A DNA stretch of 34,641 bases, taken from a virus. Location of the stretch: the IMG/VR virus record IMGVR_UViG_3300049717_000042, positions 1 to 34,641 of that record; one strand, 5' to 3'. The notes under the pieces were generated by a model. The model made no database searches. It saw only the letters and a program-made list of their open reading frames with translations, and was not told the DNA's origin. Positions 7,883 to 14,275 of the stretch are shown one piece after another. How positions within the stretch are numbered: the stretch's first letter is position 1; each line of letters opens with the position of its first letter. A program made the translations under genes and the position numbers.

Positions 7883-8533
7883 GTGCCCTTCGACAAGAAG
7901 GCTTACAACGCGGCATATCGAGCGGCATACCCCGAGAGAATGCGGGCCGCCAGCGCGCGATGGGCCGCCAATCATCGCGCAGAGAACCGGGCTTGCAGCG
8001 CGGCTTACCATGCGTCTCACCGTGAGGAGGACGCGGCCTACGCCCGAACCTATCGAATGGCCCACATTGACGAGGTTCTGGTTTCCGACCGGTCCTATGC
8101 CGCTGAACGTCGCCCGGCACACCGGGCCGAAGCAAGGGCCTATGCCCTGGCCTATCGGACGGCGCACCCCGAGAAGGTGAAGGCCGATAATCGAGCCTAT
8201 GCTGACGCCCATCGCGAAGAGATAGCGGCGTACCAGGCGGGCTACCGAGCGGCACATGCCGACGCGGCCCGTGAGCATTACCGGAAGGCCAAAGCCATCC
8301 GCCGGGGGGCCGCCCTGTGCGACCATCCGGGCTGTCTGACCATCGGGCCTGACGCTCTCGCCTGGCAGACCAACCCGCATGTCTGCCACCTGTGCGGTAC
8401 GCCCGTCTGGCGTGGTGTGAACCTCCACATGGATCACGTCGTGCCGATCTCTCGGGGAGGTCTGCACTGCGCCGACAACCTGAGGCCGGCATGCGGTCCG
8501 TGCAACGTGCGGAAGGGCGCCCGGGTGGCGTGA
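7883..8533 (+). CDS. HNH endonuclease A with 15-residue tandem repeats (homing type)
   Basis: 216 residues from GTG 7883, six bases after GGAG, matching the layout of copy B; GTG 7871 is an in-frame alternative. Residues 7 to about 145 are roughly eight degenerate 15-residue units (AYNAAYRAAYPERMR, ACSAAYHASHREEDA, AYALAYRTAHPEKVK), helical and strongly basic. The C-terminal 60 residues are an HNH nuclease: CDHPGC, CHLCGTPVW, HMDHVVPISRGG, DNLRPACGPCN, with two Cys pairs for zinc and the DH catalytic pair. It is on the opposite strand to its neighbours, between the tail tube gene and an 80-residue gene. I infer a free-standing homing endonuclease with a repeat DNA-binding arm. Confidence 0.88.
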   Translation: MPFDKKAYNAAYRAAYPERMRAASARWAANHRAENRACSAAYHASHREEDAAYARTYRMAHIDEVLVSDRSYAAERRPAHRAEARAYALAYRTAHPEKVKADNRAYADAHREEIAAYQAGYRAAHADAAREHYRKAKAIRRGAALCDHPGCLTIGPDALAWQTNPHVCHLCGTPVWRGVNLHMDHVVPISRGGLHCADNLRPACGPCNVRKGARVA

Positions 8534-8543
8534 CACTGGCTGG

Positions 8544-8786
8544 TTACTCCTGCTCTGTGACCGGCTCGGCCGGGGCTTCGATGGGTTCCGGCTGCGCCGG
8601 CTTGTGCCGCCTTACGGGTGGCTGAACGATGGGAGACGCCTCGCGCGTCAGCCGCTCGTATTCGGCGATGGCGGCCTCGCCGGCCGCTTGCTCCGCTTCC
8701 TGTGCCGCGGCCTGTGCCTTCTGACGTGCGGCTCGGCCATTCCAGAGAGCTACATTTCCCTTGTACGTCATGGCGGCTCCACTCAT
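8544..8786 (-). CDS. Small Ala/Glu-rich hypothetical protein of the tail module
   Basis: 80 residues from ATG 8786, whose ATGA overlaps the stop of the tail terminator gene. Residues about 15-45 (GRAARQKAQAAAQEAEQAAG) form a likely helix. The C-terminus is Pro/Glu-rich (PEPIEAPAEPVTEQE) and probably disordered. I recognise no family. In the ancestral order it would sit directly before the tail tube gene; HNH gene A now separates the two. Confidence 0.6.
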   Translation of the reverse strand: MSGAAMTYKGNVALWNGRAARQKAQAAAQEAEQAAGEAAIAEYERLTREASPIVQPPVRRHKPAQPEPIEAPAEPVTEQE

Positions 8787-9211
8787 GTGATTGCGTCGAT
8801 GGTTGTGGGGAATTTGACGACCAGCTGCCAAAGAGGCTGGCCGGTTCCGGTTGGGGGGTAGGGGTCGTGATCGATCCCGCCCGAGATGACCTGGCTGTGC
8901 CAGATGCCCAGCCCTGACGCGGCCTTGCGGGCCCCGACGTTGCGGAAGACCGCCTCTGCCAGCATCCCAAACGCCTCAGCGTCGGCGTAGGTCGTGCCGT
9001 AGAGCCGGACGTACAGCGTCACGTCCCGGATGGGCATATGCGGGATGGGCGGGCCATCGCCCCAGGACACGACCACGAACCGCTGGAAGGGGGTCTTGGA
9101 GTCGCCCGCTGCCGGCTCGTGTGCGCGGATCCGGTTGGCGCATGTCGAGCCCACGGCGGCCCGCAGTTCGGCGATCGCGGCAGCGATTGGGGAGAGCGCT
9201 TCGGCGGTCAT
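8783..9211 (-). CDS. Tail terminator / tail completion protein
   Basis: 142 residues from ATG 9211. The pattern, a short helical N-terminus followed by alternating strands (FQRFVVVSWGD, DVTLYVRLYGTTYADAEAF, GQPLWQLVVKFPTTID), and the place between the gp10-like gene and the tail tube match the tail terminator family that caps the tail and joins it to the head. Its start codon overlaps the end of an open antisense frame across HNH gene B. The call rests largely on gene order and general fold pattern. Confidence 0.65.
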   Translation of the reverse strand: MTAEALSPIAAAIAELRAAVGSTCANRIRAHEPAAGDSKTPFQRFVVVSWGDGPPIPHMPIRDVTLYVRLYGTTYADAEAFGMLAEAVFRNVGARKAASGLGIWHSQVISGGIDHDPYPPTGTGQPLWQLVVKFPTTIDAIT

Positions 9212-9226
9212 GGCTGCCCCCAGGTG

Positions 9227-9299
9227 TACAATGTGCGGGACGGCAGGCTTGGTGCCGGTTTTCTATGCCCCGTCTTCGGCCAAGCCCCGGAGGCGGGGC
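9227..9299 (+). promoter_or_regulatory. Structured leader B of HNH gene B (TACAAT box and two stem-loops)
   Basis: TACAAT is at 9227-9232 within GGTGTACAATG. P1 is 9241-9257 (CGGCA/TGCCG, loop GGCTTGG). P2 is 9267-9299: 13 pairs with two G-U, loop CCAAGCC. Compared with leader A, pair 6 of P2 changes from U-G to G-C and pair 9 from G-C to U-A, so pairing is kept while both bases change; the P1 and P2 loops also differ. The distance from TACAAT to P2 is again 40 bases. Confidence 0.7.
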
Positions 9300-9318
9300 A
9301 CTCCATATCGGAGAGGCT

Positions 9319-10098
9319 GTGAGAGACCCCGCAGAGCAGAAGGCGTACGACGCGGCTTACCATGCGGCGCACCGCGAGCAAGACAACGCCCGGAGCGCAG
9401 CCTATGGCGCCAGCCACCGAGCCGAGAAGAAGACATACGACGCGGCCTATCGTGCGGCGCATCATGACGAGCGAAGGGCATACGACGCGGCCTATGCCCA
9501 CAGGGACCCGCCGGCGAGGAAGGCGTACTCGGCCGCCTATTACACCGCCCACCGGGCTGCTCTTCTCGCGTCCGCCAACGCCTACCGTCTGGCCCATTTG
9601 GAGGAAGAGCGAGCGAACCACCGCCGCTATCATGCCGCGCATCGGGAGAGGGCCAACGCCCGGCGCAGCGACCATTACGCGATGCATCGCGAGGGCCTGA
9701 GGCCTTACTTTGCCGCTCGCTACATGGCGCACCGTGAGGAGATCAAGGCCTACGGCGCTGCGCGTTACGCGGCGCATCCCGAGAAAAGCAAAGCCACCAC
9801 GGCCGCTTGGCGAGCCGCCCATCCAGACGAGGCGCGCGAACGGGACGGTAGGCACACCGCGCAACGTCGCGGCGCTGTTGCGTGCGAGCATCCGTCCTGC
9901 CTCGCTATCGGTCCTGTAACCCTCGCCTGGCAGACCAACCCGCATGTCTGCCACCTGTGCGGTACGCCTGTCTGGCGCGGCGTGAACCTTCATATGGACC
10001 ACGTCATCCCGATCTCTCGGGGCGGGCTGCACTGTGCCGACAATCTCCGGCCAGCGTGCGCGTTCTGCAATCTGAGCAAGCACAACCGGGTGGCGTGA
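9319..10098 (+). CDS. HNH endonuclease B with eleven 15-residue tandem repeats
   Basis: 259 residues from GTG 9319, preceded by GGAG at 9310-9313. After VRDPAEQK, eleven uninterrupted 15-residue units follow (residues 9-173), such as AYDAAYHAAHREQDN, TYDAAYRAAHHDERR and PYFAARYMAHREEIK. The C-terminal HNH domain (CEHPSC, CHLCGTPVW, HMDHVIPISRGG, DNLRPACAFCN) is nearly identical to copy A. The gene lies antisense between the gp10-like and tail terminator genes; CGGTCAT occurs at both borders (9205-9211 and 10101-10107). I infer a mobile free-standing homing endonuclease. Confidence 0.88.
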   Translation: MRDPAEQKAYDAAYHAAHREQDNARSAAYGASHRAEKKTYDAAYRAAHHDERRAYDAAYAHRDPPARKAYSAAYYTAHRAALLASANAYRLAHLEEERANHRRYHAAHRERANARRSDHYAMHREGLRPYFAARYMAHREEIKAYGAARYAAHPEKSKATTAAWRAAHPDEARERDGRHTAQRRGAVACEHPSCLAIGPVTLAWQTNPHVCHLCGTPVWRGVNLHMDHVIPISRGGLHCADNLRPACAFCNLSKHNRVA

Positions 10099-10103
10099 GC
10101 CGG

Positions 10104-10610
10104 TCATCCTGGCACCGCCCGAAGCCGCTTAGAAATCGACGGCAGGATGCATTTCTCGGCACCGCCTATAGCTCTGGAGAAAGCGGGCAGAAGCGTAGGG
10201 TGCGCCACTTCATGGATCGTGCCGAGTTCGGCGAAGTGCGCGATGGGCGAGTCGACCATGACGAACCCGACCACCTGATCCGCCGGCGTCACGGCACCCT
10301 TCGGCTTGTTGCCGGCCGCGGTCCGCTCCCCGGTGCCAGCCACGAGCTTGCCAGCGGCATACACCGCGACACGGCCGCAGTCAGCCATCATCGGCACGCC
10401 GCGCTCAGAGGCCGTCTGCGGGTCGCGCGGAGCGTTGGCGGCGTAGTCGTCGCGGACCTGTTCGAGCATCTCTTCTACGCCGTCAACCACCCCGGCGTAC
10501 AGCGCATCGACGGCGGCGCGGTTGTAGGCGATGGTCACCTCTCTGCGCGTGACCGTGCGGAACGTGGTTCCGGGTGCCTTGACGACTTCGCCGAATGCGG
10601 AAGTAGCCAT
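10104..10610 (-). CDS. HK97 gp10-like neck / tail-completion protein
   Basis: 168 residues from ATG 10610. Contains the family's usual features: a helical N-terminal part with an amphipathic repeat (ALYAGVVDGVEEMLEQVRDD), then a conserved C-terminal segment SPIAHFAELGTIHEVAHPTLLPAFSRA, the 'H-A-P-x-F/L-xPA' ending typical of HK97 gp10-type head-tail proteins. Its order after head-closure and before the tail terminator fits. In the ancestral operon it would be coupled to both neighbours, but plus-strand insertions now lie on each side. Confidence 0.8.
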   Translation of the reverse strand: MATSAFGEVVKAPGTTFRTVTRREVTIAYNRAAVDALYAGVVDGVEEMLEQVRDDYAANAPRDPQTASERGVPMMADCGRVAVYAAGKLVAGTGERTAAGNKPKGAVTPADQVVGFVMVDSPIAHFAELGTIHEVAHPTLLPAFSRAIGGAEKCILPSISKRLRAVPG

Positions 10611-10640
10611 TACGCGGCCCTCCGAATGTGGCTAATCTGC

Positions 10641-10669
10641 TTGACATTCTCTCTACGCTGGCGTAGTAT
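10641..10669 (+). promoter_or_regulatory. Sigma70-like promoter of the methyltransferase-HTH-HNH operon
   Basis: TTGACA (10641-10646), a 17-base spacer and TAGTAT (10664-10669). It precedes a Shine-Dalgarno (GGAGA) and ATG 10707. It is the clearest promoter in the window, oriented on the plus strand against the surrounding late genes. Confidence 0.75.
10653..10666 (+). promoter_or_regulatory. Operator-like dyad CTACGC-TG-GCGTAG
   Basis: A perfect six-base inverted repeat with a two-base centre fills the end of the promoter spacer and covers the first three bases of the -10 box. A protein bound here would block RNA polymerase. The HTH protein encoded in the same operon (11602-11760) is the obvious candidate, which would make the cassette self-regulated; this is inference. 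Confidence 0.5.
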
Positions 10670-10706
10670 TCTGGAGTCAAGAGAAGCATCAACCGGAGAC
10701 GAACCG

Positions 10707-10913
10707 ATGCACGGCAAGATGATCAGCGACATGACGAACGGATACGGCGTCCGCATCCAGACCTTCGATGACGGGTCCTCCGCAGTCGTGGTAGACGAAG
10801 CGACCGCCCTCCGCCGGGAGCGCGCCACCCTCGCCTTCAAGGTCCGCGTCAACAAGGCTCTCGGTGTGGCATCCCCGAAGATGGAAGCCCGCATCGCTGA
10901 ACTGTCCCGGTGA
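10707..10913 (+). CDS. Small hypothetical protein leading the cassette operon
   Basis: 68 residues from ATG 10707 with GGAGA eight bases upstream; its stop overlaps the GTG of the methyltransferase (GTGA). Begins MHGKMISDMTNGYGVRIQTF, then a short beta-like part and a basic helix (ATALRRERATLAFKVRVNKA). No family recognised. The promoter, ribosome site and coupling argue that it is real. Confidence 0.65.
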   Translation: MHGKMISDMTNGYGVRIQTFDDGSSAVVVDEATALRRERATLAFKVRVNKALGVASPKMEARIAELSR

Positions 10914-11605
10914 GCGACAGGCCGCGTCTGCTTGACCTGTTCTGCGGAGCGGGCGGCGCGGCGATGGGATACAGCCGTGCCGGGTTCGAGGTGGTCGGCG
11001 TGGATATCAACCCCCAGCCGCACTACCCGTTCGAGTTTCACTTGGCCGACGCCATGACGTGGCCACTGGACGGTTTCGACGTGATCCACGCCAGCCCGCC
11101 ATGCCAGGCGTTTACCGCTCTCAAGACGATGTACAACGCGAAGCCGCACATCGACCTGCTCACTCCGATGCGCGAACGGCTTGTGGCATGGGGCGGGCCG
11201 TCGGTAATTGAGAACGTGGCAGGAGCCCCGATGGCCGACTATATCCGTCTCTGCGGAACGTCCTTCGGATTGGGAACGGGGGAAGCTGAACTTCGCCGCC
11301 ATCGGTGGTTCGAGGTCAGGCCCGAGCCGCCCTTCCCGCAACCGCAATGCGTCCACGGGGGCCGGTTGGTGATCGGCGTCTACGGCGGACACGGGCGCGA
11401 CCGCCGCCGGATGCGGCCCGCAACCGTTGGGGTCTATGGCAGCGCGGGGGGAACGTGCGTCCGTGACGGAACGCAACAGTTCAGTACCGCCGAGCGGGCC
11501 GAGGCAATGGGCATCGACTGGATGACCGGCAACGAACTCTCGCAGGCCATCCCCCCGGCCTATACCGAATGGATAGGTTGCCGACTGCTGGAGGCTATCG
11601 CATGA
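10910..11605 (+). CDS. Compact DNA C5-cytosine methyltransferase
   Basis: 231 residues from GTG 10910, coupled to its neighbours at both ends. Motif I DLFCGAGGAAMGYSRAGF (residues 9-26) binds S-adenosylmethionine, PPCQAF carries the catalytic Cys65 (motif IV), ENV is at 101-103 (motif VI), RRHRWF is a motif VIII equivalent, and QAIPPAYTEWIG near the C-terminus is motif X. It is much shorter than typical Dcm/M.HhaI enzymes, leaving little room for a target recognition domain; similar compact enzymes occur in phages. It would methylate cytosine in DNA, to evade restriction or protect the target of the linked HNH nuclease. A deletion relic of the same family is at 28385-28579. Confidence 0.88.
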   Translation: MSDRPRLLDLFCGAGGAAMGYSRAGFEVVGVDINPQPHYPFEFHLADAMTWPLDGFDVIHASPPCQAFTALKTMYNAKPHIDLLTPMRERLVAWGGPSVIENVAGAPMADYIRLCGTSFGLGTGEAELRRHRWFEVRPEPPFPQPQCVHGGRLVIGVYGGHGRDRRRMRPATVGVYGSAGGTCVRDGTQQFSTAERAEAMGIDWMTGNELSQAIPPAYTEWIGCRLLEAIA

Positions 11606-11760
11606 CCCTGATCGAAGCCGCCCAATCGCTTGGAGTGACCGCCGACACCTTGCGCCAGCAGATCGCCAACGGGAGACTACGTGCGCGGAAGGTCGGGCGA
11701 GACTGGACCGTGACGCCGCGTGAGGTCGAGCGGTATCGACGGGAGTCGCGGCGTGGCTGA
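11602..11760 (+). CDS. Excisionase / MerR-like helix-turn-helix protein
   Basis: 52 residues from ATG 11602, overlapping the methyltransferase stop by ATGA. The sequence TLIEAAQSLGVTADTLRQQI followed by GRLRARKVGRDWTVTPREVE is the classic HTH_17/excisionase layout: a helix-turn-helix, then a short wing reading G-R-x-W. Proteins of this size act as recombination directionality factors or small repressors. Its end overlaps the start of HNH gene C. It may bind the dyad at 10653-10666. Confidence 0.75.
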   Translation: MTLIEAAQSLGVTADTLRQQIANGRLRARKVGRDWTVTPREVERYRRESRRG

Positions 11761-12304
11761 GGACCCCGCGAAGGTCAAGGCATACCACGCGGCATACCAT
11801 GTCGCGCATCGAGAGGTACACAACGCTCGCAGCGCGGCTTACCAGACTGAACATCAGGAAGACCACGCCCGCCGCAGTACCGCTTATTACGCAGCGCATC
11901 GAGAGGAGTGCTCGGCTCGGGTTATCGCTTACCGCTTGGCCCACCCTGAAGCCGACCGTGCCTACCATGCGGCGCACCGAGACAAACGCAACGCTCAGAC
12001 CAGAGTCTGGTCCACCGCCCATCCTGACCAGCGCCGCGAACAACACCGGAAGGCCACGGCTATCCGGCGTGGTGCCCCGGTCTGCGACCATCCGAGCTGT
12101 CTCACTCTCGGAGCATCGGCGCTCGCCTGGCAAGTCAATCCCCACGCCTGCTACCTCTGCGGGACGCCCGTCTGGCAAGGCGTGAACTTGCACATGGATC
12201 ACGTCATGCCGATCTCTCGGGGAGGGCTGCACTGCGCCGACAATCTCCGGCCCGCCTGCGCGCCGTGCAACATGCGGAAGCATGCCAAGATAATCGCAGC
12301 GTAG
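11753..12304 (+). CDS. HNH endonuclease C with six 15-residue repeats (operon member)
   Basis: 183 residues from GTG 11753, seven bases after GGGAG and overlapping the HTH gene by eight bases. Units such as AYHAAYHVAHREVHN and ARVIAYRLAHPEADR are followed by one 11-residue unit, AYHAAHRDKRN (a four-residue deletion), and AQTRVWSTAHPDQRR. The HNH domain (CDHPSC, CYLCGTPVW, HMDHVMPISRGG, NLRPACAPCN) is close to copies A and B. Unlike them it has no TACAAT/hairpin leader and depends on the operon promoter. A homing or restriction-like nuclease paired with the upstream methyltransferase is inferred. Confidence 0.88.
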   Translation: MAEDPAKVKAYHAAYHVAHREVHNARSAAYQTEHQEDHARRSTAYYAAHREECSARVIAYRLAHPEADRAYHAAHRDKRNAQTRVWSTAHPDQRREQHRKATAIRRGAPVCDHPSCLTLGASALAWQVNPHACYLCGTPVWQGVNLHMDHVMPISRGGLHCADNLRPACAPCNMRKHAKIIAA

Positions 12305-12312
12305 TACGGTCA

Positions 12313-12900
12313 TCACGCCACCTTCGTAAGGGTCAATTCCAAATGATGGCCCGCACCGGCGCCGTCAAAGATGCCCGTGATATCGAACCTCACGCCGTCC
12401 ATCTCAATCCAGTCGGCCGTGGTGAGCCCGGAGAGCGGCCAGACATACCCGCGGTGAGTCGAAACCACGGCCCCGCCCTGGCTGAACAGCGGCACCTCGC
12501 GCGCCGTCAGCGGGCGAATCCGCCCATCGACGGTCGCAACTGTCTCTTCCGCGAGGACCGGTTGATACATCCCGTCAAGCGCCGGGGTGCCAGCGCCGTC
12601 GACCTCGCGCACCTGGTCCCCGGAGTCGTGGGGCAGCATCAGCGGCGTGACGAGCGCCACGGTGAGTCCGGAGACGTAGGTGGCGACCTGGGCGATCTCC
12701 GTCTCGCCGACGTCGCCGATGCGCAGGTAGCGGCCCGTGGCGACGTGTGTGGCGGCCGCCACGGCGACAGTGAGCGCGCCGGGCGCAGTGTCCGCGGTGA
12801 GCAGGGTATTCGCCCCACCGACCGTCTCAGCGTCGCTGGAGAGGACAGGTGCCAGCCGCTTGATGACGAGGGTGGCGTTTAGGAGGCTGCTGAAGCTCAT
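12313..12900 (-). CDS. Head-closure / head-tail joining protein with inserted beta domain
   Basis: 195 residues from ATG 12900, coupled by ATGA to the preceding connector. N-terminal MSFSSLLNATLVIKRLAPVL and the C-terminal half (EMDGVRFDITGIFDGAGAGH) fit the small head-closure proteins at this position. Residues 32-103 are an insertion (THVATGRYLRIGD, ETEIAQVATYVSGLT, HDSGDQV) closely related to residues 98-168 of the tail tube protein. Function in sealing the connector is inferred from gene order. Confidence 0.68.
   Translation of the reverse strand: MSFSSLLNATLVIKRLAPVLSSDAETVGGANTLLTADTAPGALTVAVAAATHVATGRYLRIGDVGETEIAQVATYVSGLTVALVTPLMLPHDSGDQVREVDGAGTPALDGMYQPVLAEETVATVDGRIRPLTAREVPLFSQGGAVVSTHRGYVWPLSGLTTADWIEMDGVRFDITGIFDGAGAGHHLELTLTKVA
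12592..12807 (-). repeat. Copy 2 of the domain shared with the tail tube protein
   Basis: Encodes residues 32-103 of the head-closure protein and aligns without major gaps to 7211-7423. Shared cores are VATG.YL, GETEI, TYVSGLT and HDSGD. See the entry for copy 1. Confidence 0.8.
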
Positions 12901-13547
12901 CCGGTCGCCCCGATCCGGTCATCCTCGGACGAGGTTCGGATGCGCATGGTGCCCTTCGGCAGGTGCGTCATAAGTGAGCGGATCAGCGCCTTGCGCGGGT
13001 CGATTTCTCCAGGCCCCGGCCGGAGGTGCTTGGCGTAGCTGTAGTCGCCGATATGCTCGGCCTGGTAGCCCGATTCGGTCATGGTCATCCGGCAGAGTTC
13101 GATCACGACGCGGATTACTTCCAGTTCGTCGTTCGGCGTGTAGGTGACCTCGACCAGCGGGCCATTCCAGCCTCCGGATGCCCGTTCCACGAGCGTCCCC
13201 TGACGCAACAGGCGGATATCACCCGCCGAGATGGTCACGCCGTTGTCTACAACTGTCACGGCGTCCGTGGGGCGAAGCAGGCCAAGCGGTCCGAGACGAT
13301 CGTTCATCATCCAGAACGCCGCATAACCGGAGCGGTCCGGCTGCATCGCCACGGTGTCGATATAGAGCCCCATCTGGGCTGGGTCGCCGATGTAGTACGC
13401 CTGCGTCCGGGAACCGGAGAGGTCGGTGATCTGCCGCGCGAGCATCGCCTCCTCGCGATTGATCACATCCTGAATGTCCGCGTCGGCCATCGGTTGCGCG
13501 GGTGATACCAGCGCCTTGACCTGTGCGAGGGTCGTCAGACTCGTCAT
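12897..13547 (-). CDS. Head-tail connector (adaptor) protein
   Basis: 216 residues from ATG 13547, which overlaps the glycosyltransferase stop (ATGA) and has GGGAG eight bases upstream; ATG 13562 is an alternative. The opening SLTTLAQVKALVSPAQPMAD with a helix predicted in DADIQDVINREEAMLARQI is the common layout of connector proteins that bind under the portal (helical bundle, then strands, then a C-terminal helix). The C-terminal HLRPGPGEIDPRKALIRSL contains the usual basic tail. Assignment is by position and pattern. Confidence 0.65.
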   Translation of the reverse strand: MTSLTTLAQVKALVSPAQPMADADIQDVINREEAMLARQITDLSGSRTQAYYIGDPAQMGLYIDTVAMQPDRSGYAAFWMMNDRLGPLGLLRPTDAVTVVDNGVTISAGDIRLLRQGTLVERASGGWNGPLVEVTYTPNDELEVIRVVIELCRMTMTESGYQAEHIGDYSYAKHLRPGPGEIDPRKALIRSLMTHLPKGTMRIRTSSEDDRIGATG

Positions 13548-14272
13548 CGCGGCCACTCCCATTCGATCCTGTCGCGGACCACGATCTCGTGGCTGCCGTT
13601 GTTATCGCCGAGCGGACCCCACGTCGTCAGGAGCGCATGACCCGCGAGCATGTCCGGGACCTTGGCGATGCGGATGCCAGCGGCTTGGAGTCGTTCGCCG
13701 AATTCGATGTCGAGGCCGCCGTACTTCCACGCCTCTTTGACGACTTCCTTGACTGTCTTCACATCCCCGAAGTGCCACGTCACGGTCTGCTGACCGGTGG
13801 TGAACCACGGCCGTGGAAGCGCCTCGAAAACCCTACGGGAGATGAGCGTACAGCCGAACGGCGCCCATTCGAGGATGCCATCCTTGTTCGGTCGGGGTAC
13901 GCATGGCCAACAGCCGGGAGACTTGGCGCCCCCGTCTCCGCTGTCAGCGCGTTTCGGGACGGTCCAGCCCTTCGGATAGCCAACGGGGTAATCGACACAA
14001 GCGACAGGAGTTTTGAGTTTCAAGAGAGCCACGAGCGCATCCGACGGTGGCACCATGTCCTCTTCCAAGAGAAGCAGGAAGTCGGCACCCGTTTCCATCC
14101 CCATTTCGACCACGCGCTCGTGGCTCTCTGGGATTGGGAGATCATGCGTCAGGAGCCAGCCACGCGAAACGTGACCGGCTCCCACCGCTTGCTCGACGTT
14201 TGCCATGACGGCCTCGACGGTCCTGGAGTGAACCAGGCCGCGCGAGGGCGTCAGGGCAACGAAAGAGGACAC
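13544..14272 (-). CDS. Family 2-like (GT-A) glycosyltransferase in the head module
   Basis: 242 residues from GTG 14272, three bases after the preceding stop. VALTPSRGLVHSRTVEAVM is a typical GT-A nucleotide-sugar N-terminus. FLLLLEEDMVPPSDAL (residues 65-80) carries an acidic E-E-D in place of the DXD metal site. GCTLISRRVFEALPRPWF matches the acceptor-side region of GT2-like proteins, followed by YGGLDIEFGERLQAAG with conserved acids. It lies between the coat and connector genes, so it could glycosylate virion protein; DNA or host surface glycans are other possible targets. Confidence 0.72.
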   Translation of the reverse strand: MSSFVALTPSRGLVHSRTVEAVMANVEQAVGAGHVSRGWLLTHDLPIPESHERVVEMGMETGADFLLLLEEDMVPPSDALVALLKLKTPVACVDYPVGYPKGWTVPKRADSGDGGAKSPGCWPCVPRPNKDGILEWAPFGCTLISRRVFEALPRPWFTTGQQTVTWHFGDVKTVKEVVKEAWKYGGLDIEFGERLQAAGIRIAKVPDMLAGHALLTTWGPLGDNNGSHEIVVRDRIEWEWPR

Positions 14273-14275
14273 GAA

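Noticed and set aside
10610-10646. Reading TTGACA at 10641 as the promoter of the gp10-like gene
   Set aside because: It is on the plus strand and points away from that minus-strand gene; its -10 box and start codon match the cassette operon.
9208-12316. Long minus-strand frames opposite the plus-strand HNH and methyltransferase genes (300 and 569 codons) as genes
   Set aside because: The plus strand has complete catalytic motifs (HNH, DLFCGAGG, PPCQ), whereas the antisense proteins show no domain and are Arg/Pro/His-rich as expected from reverse-complemented G+C-rich codons. Only their openness and coupling are reported as a finding.
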